Assembly: GCA_016934955.1 (NCBI GenBank)
Contig: JAFGRY010000028.1
Location: forward strand, 1 to 64,000
From: a bacterium
Lineage (GTDB): Bacteria > Zhuqueibacterota > QNDG01 > JAGLOF01
Length of the DNA: 64,000 nucleotides
Direction of reading: 5' to 3'
Positions 44,248 through 54,076 of the stretch are shown here, piece by piece (position 1 is the first letter of the stretch; each line of letters opens with the position of its first letter). The notes below the pieces were generated by a model. It saw nothing but the letters and a program-made list of their open reading frames with translations, did no database searches and was not told the origin of the DNA. The position numbers and the translations under genes were made by a program.

Positions 44248-45234
44248 ATGACGCACGGGCCCGCCGCACAACAGACATATCTGCCTTCCGACATACAAAG
44301 CGCCCTGAAGCGGTTCGAAAAAGAGTATACCAGGCAGCTCACCGTTGATATTCCGCACCTGACGCCGGTCTTCACCCATATCCTGGTATCCCACGGAAAA
44401 CGTACCCGGCCTGTACTTTTTTTCCTCTTTCAGGCAGCCTTCAGCGGCCGGGTGACGGGAAACGAGATCATTCCCGTACTCATTGAAATGCTGCATGAGG
44501 CGAGCCTCATTCATGATGACGTCGTTGATGCGTCACCGGCCAGACGCGGGCACGAGTCGATGAACATCACCTGGGGCAACAAAGTCGCCGTGCTCTGCGG
44601 AGACTATCTCATGGCAAAAATTCTCGATCTCGGGCTCAACGCCGGTATCAACGGTATGATGCCGATCATCTCCCGCACGGCCGTCAATATGGGACTGGGT
44701 GAGCTGCGGCAGGCCGTGGCCGATCCAGCCGAAAACGCGCTCGAAACAGCCTATTACAACACCATACGGGACAAGACCGGGGGGCTCTTCTCCGCCGCCT
44801 GCGAACTCGGCTGTCTTGCCGGGGGCGCGGAACCCGGCATGCAGCTGCGGGGCAGGGAATTCGGTCTTGTATTCGGAACCCTTTTCCAGATCAAAGACGA
44901 TCTTCTCGATCTCACCGGCAGCCCCCGTGACATGGGCAAACCCGCCGGTCAGGACCTCAGGGATGGCAAAATCACACTGCCGCTTATACAGGCCCTGCAG
45001 CACCGGGACAGCCTCGGTAAAAAAGAAATATTTGACCTCCTGAAACGCAGGTCTGCTGAAGATATCGCCGCACTTAAACAGATCATCGTCGCCGGAAAAG
45101 GCATAGAAGCGACCGAACGGGAAATCGACCGGCTCGCGGCGGAAGCGATGGATCTGCTTGCATGCTTCCCCGCGAACCCGTATGTCGACACCATCAGAAC
45201 ACTGGTCTCGGCGAACAGGGACAGAAAACGATGA
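44248..45234 (+). CDS. Polyprenyl (all-trans) diphosphate synthase
   Basis: 328 residues. First Asp-rich motif HDDVVD followed by RRGHESMN, second motif FQIKDDLLD, and the product-binding KPAGQDLRDGKITLP. It elongates isopentenyl units for quinone side chains or carrier lipid. The stop overlaps the ATG of apbE (ATGA). Chain length cannot be read. Confidence 0.95.
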   Translation: MTHGPAAQQTYLPSDIQSALKRFEKEYTRQLTVDIPHLTPVFTHILVSHGKRTRPVLFFLFQAAFSGRVTGNEIIPVLIEMLHEASLIHDDVVDASPARRGHESMNITWGNKVAVLCGDYLMAKILDLGLNAGINGMMPIISRTAVNMGLGELRQAVADPAENALETAYYNTIRDKTGGLFSAACELGCLAGGAEPGMQLRGREFGLVFGTLFQIKDDLLDLTGSPRDMGKPAGQDLRDGKITLPLIQALQHRDSLGKKEIFDLLKRRSAEDIAALKQIIVAGKGIEATEREIDRLAAEAMDLLACFPANPYVDTIRTLVSANRDRKR

Positions 45235-46244
45235 AAAAGCGATTCCTGCCGGTTCTGCTCGCGGCGGTCGCCCTGCTTCCCGCATGCCGCCGGGCGGCTG
45301 CACCCGCCCCCTATTCGCACACCCGTTTTCTCATGGACACCATAGTAACGATTACGGTGCATGACAGCGGATCGGCAGCCGTTCCGGTGTCGGAGGCGGT
45401 GGACCGGGCATTCACGGTCATGGCAGATGTGGAAAAAACCGCCTCTGCCCATTTGCCGGAAAGCGACCTCTACCGCATCAATGCCGCATCGTTCAGCGAG
45501 GCGGTGGTCCCGCCGGAACTCGGGCGGATCATTGCCGCGGCCCTTGCTGTTTCTGAAAAAACCGGCGGCGCCTTCGACCCCACCCTTGGCAGGGTCAAGG
45601 ATCTCTGGCCCTTCACCACCCCCGATCCCGCCCCTCCTGACACGGCAGCTGTACGCAGCGTACTCGCCTTCACGGGCTACCGGCATCTTGGCATCAGGGG
45701 CGACACGCTCAGCACCTCCCGTCCCGGCATGGAGCTTGACCTGGGCGGTATCGCAAAGGGCCGGGCCATAGACCTCGCCGTCTCATCCCTCCGGGAGGCG
45801 GGTATCAGTGCGGGAATCGTGGACGCCGGCGGCGATCTGCGCATATTCGGCACGCCTCCCCGGAAACCGTTCTGGAACATAGGGATACGTGATCCCCGGA
45901 GCGGCGGGGAGATATTCGGTGTGATTACGACAGGAGAAGCCGCCGTCGCCACTTCCGGCGACTATGAACGGTTTTTCATATATAACGGTAAACGCTACCA
46001 CCATCTGCTCGATCCGGCGACCGGGTTTCCGGCAGCAGGCACGGCCAGCGTTACCATTATCGCCCCGTCGGCGCTGGAAGCCGACGCGTACGCAACGGCG
46101 GTCTTCATCATGGGGCCTGAACGGGGCATGGGCTTCATTGAAGCGGAACCCGCTCTTGAAGGGATCATTATCTCAAGAGGGAACGACTCGCTGACATACA
46201 CGGTCTCAACGGGGCTGAAAGATAATTTTCAGCGCCTGCGATAA
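45231..46244 (+). CDS. apbE: FAD:protein FMN transferase ApbE, lipoprotein
   Basis: 337 residues from the ATG at 45231. Lipobox LLPAC. Motifs DPTLGRVKDLWPF, DLGGIAKGRAIDLA, VDAGGDLRIFG, TSGDYERFF and HHLLDPATGFPA follow ApbE order. It attaches FMN to Thr of exported redox proteins such as Nqr/Rnf subunits; no such target gene is in the window. Confidence 0.96.
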   Translation: MKKRFLPVLLAAVALLPACRRAAAPAPYSHTRFLMDTIVTITVHDSGSAAVPVSEAVDRAFTVMADVEKTASAHLPESDLYRINAASFSEAVVPPELGRIIAAALAVSEKTGGAFDPTLGRVKDLWPFTTPDPAPPDTAAVRSVLAFTGYRHLGIRGDTLSTSRPGMELDLGGIAKGRAIDLAVSSLREAGISAGIVDAGGDLRIFGTPPRKPFWNIGIRDPRSGGEIFGVITTGEAAVATSGDYERFFIYNGKRYHHLLDPATGFPAAGTASVTIIAPSALEADAYATAVFIMGPERGMGFIEAEPALEGIIISRGNDSLTYTVSTGLKDNFQRLR

Positions 46245-46313
46245 AAAATCCTTTTCTTTAATTGTGAAAATCAATATCATAATGATTACGGTTAACACGG
46301 CAGGAGGGTATGC

Positions 46314-47255
46314 ATGCCCCGGACACTGATTACGGGAGGCGCCGGCTTCCTTGGATCACATCTTTGCGAATACATGCTCGCCAGGGGTCACGAAGTGATC
46401 GCCATCGACAATCTGATCACCGGCACCACCGACAATATCGCGCATCTGAGGCAGGACCACTTCTCCTTTATCAAGCACGATGTCACCGAGTATATCTACA
46501 TCGACGGCCCCATCGACTACATTCTCCATTTTGCATCACCGGCCAGCCCGCTCGACTACCTGGAACTGCCGATCCAGACCATGAAAGTCGGATCCCTGGG
46601 CACCCACAAGGCGCTGGGGCTGGCCCTGAAGAAGAAGGCCCGCTTTCTCCTGGCCTCCACGTCTGAAGTGTACGGTGACCCGCTCATTCATCCCCAGCCG
46701 GAAACCTACTGGGGAAACGTCAACCCGGTGGGTCCCAGGGGGGTGTATGATGAGGCAAAACGCTTTGCCGAGGCCCTGACCATGGCCTATCACACCTACC
46801 ACGATGTGGACACGAGAATTGTCCGTATTTTCAATACCTACGGACCCCGCATGCGCCCGGAGGACGGCAGGGCCATTCCCGCTTTCGTGCCCCAGGCCCT
46901 GAGAAACGATCCCCTGACGATTTTCGGTGACGGCAGCCAGACCCGCAGTTTCTGTTTTGTGACGGACCTCATGGATGGCATCTATCGGCTGCTCATGTCC
47001 GACATCACCGATCCGGTGAATATCGGAAATCCCGACGAACGGACGATCCTCGAGCTTGCCGAAAGCATCCTGGCAATTTCCGGCAGCAGCAGCACCCTGG
47101 AGTTCAAGGAACTGCCGCTGAACGATCCCAAGGTACGACAGCCTGACATCACCCTCGCCCGGGAGAAACTGGGGTGGCGTCCCGAGGTCGACCTCGAGGA
47201 GGGCCTCGGGATCACCATCGAATGGTTCAAAAAAAGGCTCGGCTATACAGGATAA
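46314..47255 (+). CDS. UDP-glucuronate decarboxylase-type SDR enzyme
   Basis: 313 residues. NAD-binding [15 protein letters not shown], then [10 protein letters not shown], the catalytic YDEAKRFAE (YxxxK), and the UXS-type segment [21 protein letters not shown]. It makes UDP-xylose from UDP-glucuronate; a related epimerase activity is possible. AGGAGGG precedes the ATG. First of a run of envelope-sugar genes. Confidence 0.93.
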   Translation: MPRTLITGGAGFLGSHLCEYMLARGHEVIAIDNLITGTTDNIAHLRQDHFSFIKHDVTEYIYIDGPIDYILHFASPASPLDYLELPIQTMKVGSLGTHKALGLALKKKARFLLASTSEVYGDPLIHPQPETYWGNVNPVGPRGVYDEAKRFAEALTMAYHTYHDVDTRIVRIFNTYGPRMRPEDGRAIPAFVPQALRNDPLTIFGDGSQTRSFCFVTDLMDGIYRLLMSDITDPVNIGNPDERTILELAESILAISGSSSTLEFKELPLNDPKVRQPDITLAREKLGWRPEVDLEEGLGITIEWFKKRLGYTG

Positions 47256-48273
47256 CCGCTTTAAAAATATACTGCTGATCCGTTTCAGCGCCATAGGTGA
47301 TATCGTTCTTGTGACGCCCCTCATCAGGTGGCTGAAGCAGGCATTTCCAGGATCGAACATAGACATTGTCGTCAAGAAACAGTACGCGCCGCTGCTTGAG
47401 ACCAATCCCCGTCTGCACCGGATCATCGCCTGGGAACCCGCGTCGGCGCTCTCGCTGCTCAGGCAGGTACGCCCCTGGTCATATGACGTGGTCATCGATC
47501 TTCAGGGCAATACACGCAGCGGGCTGCTGATGCTCTTCCGGGGCAAGGCCGCCGGCGCCCGCTTCAGGCACATGCGGCTGCGCCGATTGCTGCTGGTAAA
47601 AACAGGGCTGAACCTGTACGGAAGGACGGTCCCGGTGCCGCTGCGCTTTCTTGACTCCGTCCGTAAATGGCGGGTCGCCGATGACGGCAAGGGCCTGGAG
47701 CTCTTCATCGATCCACGGGCGGCCGAGACAACCCGGTCCCTGCTGGAAGAGGCCGGCCTGACCGCGAGAACCCCGTACGTGGTTCTCGCCCCCGGCGCCG
47801 GAAGAGCGACGAAGCGCTGGCCCGGGGACAGGTACGCGGAAGCCGCCCGGCGCCTGATCACCGGGGGGTATCGAGTGGTATTGACCGGCGGCCGGGAAGA
47901 CCGGGACCTCTGCCGCGGCATTGCGGAAAAAACCGATTCCGACCGTATCGCCGATTTCAGCGGCCGGTGCAGCCTGCCCGAAACCGCGGCGCTTCTCGAG
48001 GGCGCGGCGCTGCTGATCACCAATGACACCGGAGTGATGCATATGGGCTGCGCGCTGGGAACACCGGTGACCGCGGTCTTTGGCCCGACGTCGAGGGAGC
48101 TTGGCTTTTATCCGTTCCGGGCCGTTTCCACAGTGGTGGAGCGGCCGCTCAGCTGCAGGCCCTGCTCGTTTCATGGAACGGAAACGTGCCCCCGCACCCA
48201 TTTTGACTGCATGAAAACGATCGGCACGGATGATGTTCTGGCAGCGTCCGAACCATTAATGAACCGGAAATAA
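47245..48273 (+). CDS. ADP-heptose:LPS heptosyltransferase family (GT9), probable AUA start
   Basis: About 342 residues. The conserved N-terminus [19 protein letters not shown] lies upstream of the first canonical start (GTG at 47311), so that start would delete the family's Gly-rich motif. No ATG, GTG or TTG exists in frame for some 70 bases further up. An ATA at 47245 has AAAGG seven bases before it and gives I(M)[10 protein letters not shown], so an AUA start is the best reading; a CTG at 47272 or a base error is the alternative. The C-terminal half has [30 protein letters not shown] and FGPTSRE of GT9. Overlaps the preceding stop. Confidence 0.88.
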   Translation: MQDNRFKNILLIRFSAIGDIVLVTPLIRWLKQAFPGSNIDIVVKKQYAPLLETNPRLHRIIAWEPASALSLLRQVRPWSYDVVIDLQGNTRSGLLMLFRGKAAGARFRHMRLRRLLLVKTGLNLYGRTVPVPLRFLDSVRKWRVADDGKGLELFIDPRAAETTRSLLEEAGLTARTPYVVLAPGAGRATKRWPGDRYAEAARRLITGGYRVVLTGGREDRDLCRGIAEKTDSDRIADFSGRCSLPETAALLEGAALLITNDTGVMHMGCALGTPVTAVFGPTSRELGFYPFRAVSTVVERPLSCRPCSFHGTETCPRTHFDCMKTIGTDDVLAASEPLMNRK

Positions 48274-48275
48274 AT

Positions 48276-49574
48276 ATGTATTCAATCTGGCATCTCATCT
48301 ACAACGGCATCGTCCTGCCGCTGTTCTCGACAGCGATTTTCATCAGCCGCATCTTCAATGAAAAGGTCCGCAGGGGCCTGGCCGGAAGAAAAAACCTGTT
48401 CCCGGCACTCACGCAGGCTGTCTCCGCCCTGGGAAAAGAGGGGCCCCGTTTCTGGATCCACAGCAGCTCCATGGGTGAATTCGAGCAGGCGCGGCCGCTG
48501 ATTGCCAAATTGAAGGAACGGTTTCCGGAAGGAACGGTGATCGTCACCGTCTTTTCGCCGTCGGCATACGATCATCTTCAGGACTACCGTACCGCGGACT
48601 ACCTCTGCTATCTGCCGCTGGACACAAAGAAAAACGCCGAGAAATTTATCGACATCGTAAACCCTGATGCAGGCGTGGTTATCAGGCACGATATCTGGCC
48701 GAATCATCTCTACCAGCTTCAGAAACGGGGCATTCCCTGCATTCTCGTGAACTGTTCCATCAGGCAGTCACCCTCGCTCTGGCTGCGTCTCGCACCCGGA
48801 TCGAACCGTTATCTGCACGGCGCTTTTGACGAGATCCACACCATATCCCCCGCAGCCCGCGACTACTGCGAAGCAAAACGGTGGGGCAGGGGGCCGGTTG
48901 AGGTGATCGGCGACACCCGCTATGACCAGGTGATTTTCCGGGCCCGCCAGGCGGAAACGATCGTCGAGCCGCTGCGAACATTGAAAAACGGCCGCCCGGG
49001 GTTTGTCATGGGCAGCACCTGGCCCTCGGATGAATCGGTACTCTTTGACGCCCTGGCGCGGCTGCGAAATGACGGCACCTCTCTCTGGATGGTGGTGGTC
49101 CCTCATGAGCCCACTGCGGAACACCTGGGCCTCATCGAAGAGCGGCTCGCCAAACTGGGATTTCATTCGCTCAGATTGTCCGAGGTGCAGCAGGAGCACC
49201 GTGACACGGGAGATGTCCTCATTGTCGATCGTGTCGGCATTCTGGCAAGCCTCTACGCGCTGGGCGAACTCTGCTATGTAGGCGGGGGGTTCGGGCCCGG
49301 CATTCACAATGTGCTCGAACCTGCGGCCCTGGGGAAAGTGGTGCTGTTCGGTCCCAGAAACGGCAATTCCTATGAGGCGGGCCAGCTCATTCAAAAGGGT
49401 GTTGGATTCGCCTGCAGCGATACCGCGTCCATGTATGAGACGCTGAAACAGTTTCTCGATGATCCCGCCCGCATGGTGGAGACAGGGAAAAAAGCGGAAG
49501 CGATCGTCAATGAAAACCGCGGGGCCTCCGAAAGGATCATTCACCGCCTGACCCGTTTGATAGCCGAACAATGA
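48276..49574 (+). CDS. waaA: 3-deoxy-D-manno-octulosonic acid (Kdo) transferase
   Basis: 432 residues. N-terminal membrane anchor, then WIHSSSMGEFEQARPLI (HAASVGE motif in variant form), RHDIWPNHLYQL, VIGDTRYDQV, GSTWPSDES and GGGFGPGIHNVLEPA, all in WaaA order. It transfers Kdo to lipid A precursor and so supports an LPS outer membrane. It starts two bases after the GT9 stop and overlaps the next gene by four bases. Confidence 0.95.
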   Translation: MYSIWHLIYNGIVLPLFSTAIFISRIFNEKVRRGLAGRKNLFPALTQAVSALGKEGPRFWIHSSSMGEFEQARPLIAKLKERFPEGTVIVTVFSPSAYDHLQDYRTADYLCYLPLDTKKNAEKFIDIVNPDAGVVIRHDIWPNHLYQLQKRGIPCILVNCSIRQSPSLWLRLAPGSNRYLHGAFDEIHTISPAARDYCEAKRWGRGPVEVIGDTRYDQVIFRARQAETIVEPLRTLKNGRPGFVMGSTWPSDESVLFDALARLRNDGTSLWMVVVPHEPTAEHLGLIEERLAKLGFHSLRLSEVQQEHRDTGDVLIVDRVGILASLYALGELCYVGGGFGPGIHNVLEPAALGKVVLFGPRNGNSYEAGQLIQKGVGFACSDTASMYETLKQFLDDPARMVETGKKAEAIVNENRGASERIIHRLTRLIAEQ

Positions 49575-50326
49575 TACACGCGGACGCAATAACCTATACC
49601 TACCCCGGAAGCAGCGGTGATGCCGCTCTTCGGGGTGTTTCTTTCAGCATGGAGCCCGGGGAACGGGTAGCGCTGATGGGCGCCAACGGATCCGGCAAGA
49701 CAACCCTCATCCGCTGTCTCAACGGGCTCTTTCTGCCCGCGTCCGGCACGGTTACCGTGGATGAGTTCCGTACCGATGAACCCGAGCATGCCTATGAAGT
49801 GAGACGGCGGGTGGGCATGATGTTCCAGAACCCCGACAACCAGATCGTCACGACCACCGTGGAGCGTGAGATCGCCTTCGGCCTGGAAAATCTCGGTCTT
49901 CCCTATGATGAGATGCGGGAGCGCACCGAAACGGCCCTGATACAGTTCGAGCTCTCTGCCTACCGGGACACACCGCCCCATCTTCTCTCCGGCGGTGAAC
50001 GGCAGCGCCTGGCCCTGGCCGCGGTCTGGGTGATGCGTCCCCGCTATCTGATTCTGGATGAGCCCACATCACTTCTGGATCCGCGCAGCCGCAAGGAGGT
50101 CATGGCCGTGCTCGAAAGGGATATGGCCGATCGCATCGGTCTCCTCACCGTAACCCAGATACCGGAGGAGGCGCTGGCCTGCCGCCGGCTGGTGATCATG
50201 GACCGGGGCGCCATTGTCCGTGACGGCTCCCCCGCGGACATCTTCACCGACGCGGACAGGCTGCGCGATCTGGGATTGAGTGTTCCCGTTGCCGTTGAAC
50301 TCGAATCGTATCTGCGGAATTCATGA
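49571..50326 (+). CDS. ECF-type transporter ATPase, EcfA1-like
   Basis: 251 residues. Walker A GANGSGKT, Q-loop MMFQNPDNQIVTTTVEREIAFG (the CbiO/EcfA 'NPDNQ' signature), LLSGGERQR and Walker B YLILDEP. It powers vitamin or metal uptake together with EcfT and a substrate-binding S component, neither of which is adjacent. ATGA overlap with waaA and with the second ATPase. Confidence 0.92.
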   Translation: MIHADAITYTYPGSSGDAALRGVSFSMEPGERVALMGANGSGKTTLIRCLNGLFLPASGTVTVDEFRTDEPEHAYEVRRRVGMMFQNPDNQIVTTTVEREIAFGLENLGLPYDEMRERTETALIQFELSAYRDTPPHLLSGGERQRLALAAVWVMRPRYLILDEPTSLLDPRSRKEVMAVLERDMADRIGLLTVTQIPEEALACRRLVIMDRGAIVRDGSPADIFTDADRLRDLGLSVPVAVELESYLRNS

Positions 50327-51174
50327 ATATATCTATCGAACATCTCTTTTTCGAATACAATTCACCCTTCGCCCCCCGGCGGCAGGCGCTGACCGACATC
50401 TCCCTGCAGATCGACGCCGGTGAAATGCTGGCCATCGCCGGCGCGGCGGGCTCGGGAAAAACAACCCTTATTCAGCACTTCAACGCCCTCCTGAGCCCTG
50501 CCGGGGGAACGGTTCGCATCGACGGCACCGACCTCAACGCGCAGAAAACGGATCTGAGAACGATCAGGAGGCACGTCGGCCTTCTCTTTCAATTTCCGGA
50601 ACTGCAGCTGTTTGAGGAAACCGTCTACCGTGATATCGCCTTCGGGCCGAAAAATCTGGGATATTCCCGGGAGGAAATCGACAGGCGGGTTCGCCGCTCC
50701 CTGGACCTGGTGGGTCTGGATTTCACCGCGTTCGCCGAGAAATCCCCCTTCGCCCTCAGCGGCGGCGAAAAGCGGCGTGTCGCCATCGCGGGGGTACTGG
50801 CCATGGAACCCCGGGTACTGGTGCTGGATGAACCGACCGTCGGCCTCGACAGCAGGTCCGCCTCAATGATCGAGACATTTCTGAGAGAGCTCAACAGCGG
50901 GGGCACGACGGTGATCTTCGTCTCTCATGACATGGACCTGGTGGCGCGGCTCGCCGATCGCATTGCCGTGCTCGCCAGCGGGCGGCTCATCTATCACGGC
51001 GGACCCGGAGGGCTGTTCAGAAATGCTGCGCTGCTCGAGCGCGCCGGGCTGGACATGCCCCATGTCACCCGCTATATGGCCCGCCTGCGCGAGAGCGGCC
51101 TCGATGTGAGCACCGACATCTTCACCCTGTCAGATGCAAAAAAGGAAATAGACCGGATAAAACGCAATCAGTGA
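50323..51174 (+). CDS. ECF-type transporter ATPase, EcfA2-like
   Basis: 283 residues. Walker A GAAGSGKT, Q-loop LLFQFPELQLFEETVYRDIAFG (the EcfA2 'FPE.QLF' form), LSGGEKRRVAIAG and Walker B VLVLDEP. The C-terminal region (about 225-283) matches EcfA dimerisation domains. Makes a heterodimer with the upstream protein; EcfT must lie elsewhere or is replaced. Confidence 0.92.
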   Translation: MNISIEHLFFEYNSPFAPRRQALTDISLQIDAGEMLAIAGAAGSGKTTLIQHFNALLSPAGGTVRIDGTDLNAQKTDLRTIRRHVGLLFQFPELQLFEETVYRDIAFGPKNLGYSREEIDRRVRRSLDLVGLDFTAFAEKSPFALSGGEKRRVAIAGVLAMEPRVLVLDEPTVGLDSRSASMIETFLRELNSGGTTVIFVSHDMDLVARLADRIAVLASGRLIYHGGPGGLFRNAALLERAGLDMPHVTRYMARLRESGLDVSTDIFTLSDAKKEIDRIKRNQ

Positions 51175-51198
51175 CACCACAGCTTGAAAGGAGCGGAA

Positions 51199-52815
51199 AT
51201 GGAACTCTCCAAGAGACACACAGCGATCATCACCCTGCTTTTAGCGATCATCCTGGGAACGGGGACGCTTTTCGCCTGGCAAACGAACGAACCCGACTGG
51301 GTGGACGGATATCCGGACGGCTGCACCAGCATCACCGTAGGCCGCAAGGCGTCCGCCGATGGATCCGTGATCACCTCCCACACCTGTGACAGCCACCGCA
51401 CCCGGGCCTGGCTCGATATCATGCCTCCACGGGATTTTCCCGGAGGGGCGAAGCAGGAGATGGTAAAGCGGATCGCCGATGACAGCAAAGCAATGCCGAC
51501 ATATGCGTATACCCCCACCGGTACTATCCCGCAGGTTGAGCATACGTATGGGTATATCAACACCGCCTATCCGGCCATGAACGAGCATCAGCTGGCTGTG
51601 GGTGAGTCAACGTTCGGCGGCAGAGAGGAACTGCGGTCCGACATGGGGCTCATCGACTGCCAGCAGCTGGTGCATCTGATGCTGCAGCGCTGCACCACCG
51701 CCCGGGAGGCGATCAGGCTGGCGGGCGAGCTTACCGGACGGTACGGCTGGAACGACGCCGGTGAATGCCTCACTATCGCGGATACCAGAGAAGTGTGGCA
51801 CTTTGAAATCGTGGGACCCGGCACCGGGAAAACCGGCTCGGTCTGGGTTGCCCAGCGGGTACCCGACGACCATGTGTCGGTCAACGCCAACGGCAGCCGT
51901 ATCCGCATGATCAATCTGGACGACCCGGACCATTTCATGGCCTCGAAAAATATCTACAGCGTCGCCGAGGAGCACGGCTGGTGGAACAAGAAGATGGGAC
52001 ATTTTCAATTCTGCTACACCTACGCCCCTGAGAGCCGCACCTCCCTGGCGACCCGCAGACGGGAATGGCGCGTACTCTCCCTGGCCGCGCCCTCACTCAA
52101 CCTGCATCCGGAATCGGAAAATTATCCCTTTTCCGTAAAGCCCGATACGCCGCTCACCATGGAGATGCTGGTGGACATGTTCCAGGATTACTACGACGGC
52201 ACCGAATACAATTTCGTCAAGAACATCACCTGCACCGACGATTCGGGCCGGACGGTCATCTCACCCATGGCCAACCCCTTCATGCCCTACGACATGAACA
52301 AGATCTTCAAGATCAACGGCGGCTGGGGCTGGCGCGGCGAGCGCACCATCGCCCGCTGGTACACTATGTACGCCACCATCACCCAGAGCAGGGACTGGCT
52401 GCCCAACGAGGTCGGCGGTGTAGTCTGGCTGGCCTTCGACAATGTGGCCAATTCCATCTATGTGCCGCTCTACTGTTCCATCACCGACCTGCCGGCATCC
52501 TACAAGACTCCGGGAAGGGTGACCGGGTTTAACCGGGATTGCGCCTGGTGGGCATTCAACCGGCTGGGGACCCTCGCGGCCCAGCGCTGGTATGACATGC
52601 GCGATGACCTGGCGCGGGTCTGGGAACCGCTGCAGACGCGAATGTTCACCGAACAGGCCGAAACCGACAGGGCCGCGCTGGAGCTGCTGAAAAAGGATCC
52701 CCTGGCGGCCAGGGTGTTCCTCACGCAATACGGCATCGGCTGGGGCGACAGAGTGGTCGCCGAAGCCTGGAAACTGGGCGATCTGCTCTGGACGAAATAT
52801 GACGAACTTTTCTAA
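51199..52815 (+). CDS. Exported C69-family dipeptidase
   Basis: 538 residues from the ATG at 51199, five bases after AAAGGAG. Signal anchor TAIITLLLAIILGTGTLFAW. DGCTSITVGRKASADGSVITSH contains the nucleophile Cys of the PepD family, which in most relatives is exposed by removal of the N-terminal segment. The C-terminal half (NRDCAWWAFNRLGTLAAQRW) is typical of secreted C69 members in FCB bacteria. Another exported peptidase in this window. Confidence 0.92.
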   Translation: MELSKRHTAIITLLLAIILGTGTLFAWQTNEPDWVDGYPDGCTSITVGRKASADGSVITSHTCDSHRTRAWLDIMPPRDFPGGAKQEMVKRIADDSKAMPTYAYTPTGTIPQVEHTYGYINTAYPAMNEHQLAVGESTFGGREELRSDMGLIDCQQLVHLMLQRCTTAREAIRLAGELTGRYGWNDAGECLTIADTREVWHFEIVGPGTGKTGSVWVAQRVPDDHVSVNANGSRIRMINLDDPDHFMASKNIYSVAEEHGWWNKKMGHFQFCYTYAPESRTSLATRRREWRVLSLAAPSLNLHPESENYPFSVKPDTPLTMEMLVDMFQDYYDGTEYNFVKNITCTDDSGRTVISPMANPFMPYDMNKIFKINGGWGWRGERTIARWYTMYATITQSRDWLPNEVGGVVWLAFDNVANSIYVPLYCSITDLPASYKTPGRVTGFNRDCAWWAFNRLGTLAAQRWYDMRDDLARVWEPLQTRMFTEQAETDRAALELLKKDPLAARVFLTQYGIGWGDRVVAEAWKLGDLLWTKYDELF

Positions 52816-52836
52816 CCACAACCAGGGACAACAACA

Positions 52837-53868
52837 ATGAAATCAGGGATCATCGGCCTGGCGCTGTCAGGCAAGTCCACCATTTTCGAGGCGCTCAGCG
52901 GCAGCCCGGCCCGGCCCGAGCTGAAGGCCGAAAACCGCAGGACCACCGTGACGGTTCCGGACGAGCGGATCGACCGGCTCAGCGCCATGTACAAGCCGCG
53001 GAAAACCATCTACGCAACCATCGAATTCATGCTGCCGGGGAGGACGGGATCTACCGAACACACGGCTGATTCTCCGGTCTGGAACGCGGTGCGGGACTGC
53101 GACGCGCTCATTCATGTCATCCGCAACTTCCCCCTGCCCGGCATGGACGCCCCCGATGTCGCTGCGGATTTCCAGAAAATGGAGCAGGAGCTGATCTTCG
53201 CCGACCTGGTGGTGGTGGAAAAACGGCTGGAAAAAATCGCGGCCGAGCACCAGCGCAACCGTCCGGTGGACAAGGAGGAGGAAAAACTTCTCGAGCAGTG
53301 CCGGGAGCTGCTGGAACAGGAGACGCCCCTGCGGCGCCGTCCCGAGATCGCGGGCGCGCCCCAGCTGCGAGGCTACGCGTTTCTTTCCGGCCGTCCCATG
53401 CTGGTGGTCTTCAACAATCCCGAAAGCAACAATGAACTTCCCGATGCTCCTGCGCTTCTGGCCGCGGAGAAGTGCCTGGTCATTCGCGGCGGCCTGGAGC
53501 ACGAGATCGCCCAGATGTCGGGCGAGGACGAGGCGGCGTTCCGGGAAGAGTACGGGATCAGCGAGACCGCGGTGGCCCGGCTCATCAGGGAGACCTACGA
53601 CCTGCTGGGCCTGCGGTCGTTCTTTACCGTGGGCGAAGACGAGGTGCGCGCCTGGACCATCACCCGGGGAACCGTGGCCGTGGACGCCGCGGAAAAGATC
53701 CACAGCGACATCAAGCAGGGCTTCATCCGCGCCGAAACCGTCAGCTACGATCACCTCATGGAGGCGGGGAGCCACGCCGGCGCCCGCAAGCAGGGCACCG
53801 TGCGCCTCGAAGGCAAAACCTATGAAGTGCAGGACGGGGATATCATCGATTTCAGATTCAACGTCTGA
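52837..53868 (+). CDS. Degenerate YchF/OLA1-like P-loop protein with TGS domain
   Basis: 343 residues. P-loop GLALSGKST (7-15) replaces the YchF form GLPNVGKS. The NxxE base-recognition motif of the ATP-preferring YchF/OLA1 group is kept (N193-N-P-E196). The G3 region DIAGLVKGA of YchF is lost (FMLPGRTGSTEH in its place). A coiled-coil (about 110-165) and a C-terminal TGS domain (about 280-343, ending DGDIIDFRFNV) remain. It seems to be a shortened paralogue with altered nucleotide chemistry. The normal ychF is not in the window. Confidence 0.85.
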   Translation: MKSGIIGLALSGKSTIFEALSGSPARPELKAENRRTTVTVPDERIDRLSAMYKPRKTIYATIEFMLPGRTGSTEHTADSPVWNAVRDCDALIHVIRNFPLPGMDAPDVAADFQKMEQELIFADLVVVEKRLEKIAAEHQRNRPVDKEEEKLLEQCRELLEQETPLRRRPEIAGAPQLRGYAFLSGRPMLVVFNNPESNNELPDAPALLAAEKCLVIRGGLEHEIAQMSGEDEAAFREEYGISETAVARLIRETYDLLGLRSFFTVGEDEVRAWTITRGTVAVDAAEKIHSDIKQGFIRAETVSYDHLMEAGSHAGARKQGTVRLEGKTYEVQDGDIIDFRFNV

Positions 53869-54000
53869 GATGAGAGGTCGATCGTCGAGACCGGCCCCTC
53901 CGCCCCGCCCCAAGTTTCCAACGAAAATGACGAAAGAAACGAAAAAGCAAAAGGGCGGGACAACCTTGTGACAAGTCCGACGTGGCAAAGCTGGTGCACT

Positions 54001-54028
54001 TGGACATTGGACATTGGATATTGGATAT
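54001..54028. repeat. Heptamer array, TGGAYAT x4
   Basis: Units TGGACAT, TGGACAT, TGGATAT, TGGATAT, inside arm pair 5. Confidence 0.9.
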
Positions 54029-54044
54029 TAATTATTGTTTATTT

Positions 54045-54076
54045 AACCCATCAACTCATGAACCCATCAACTCATG
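54045..54076. repeat. Direct repeat, 16-mer x2
   Basis: AACCCATCAACTCATG twice in tandem, followed by a partial third copy (AACC). Confidence 0.9.

Noticed and set aside
46256..46300. Fur-box-like AT-rich sequence before the UDP-sugar gene
   Set aside because: Only partial match to the 19-base Fur consensus; not enough to call.
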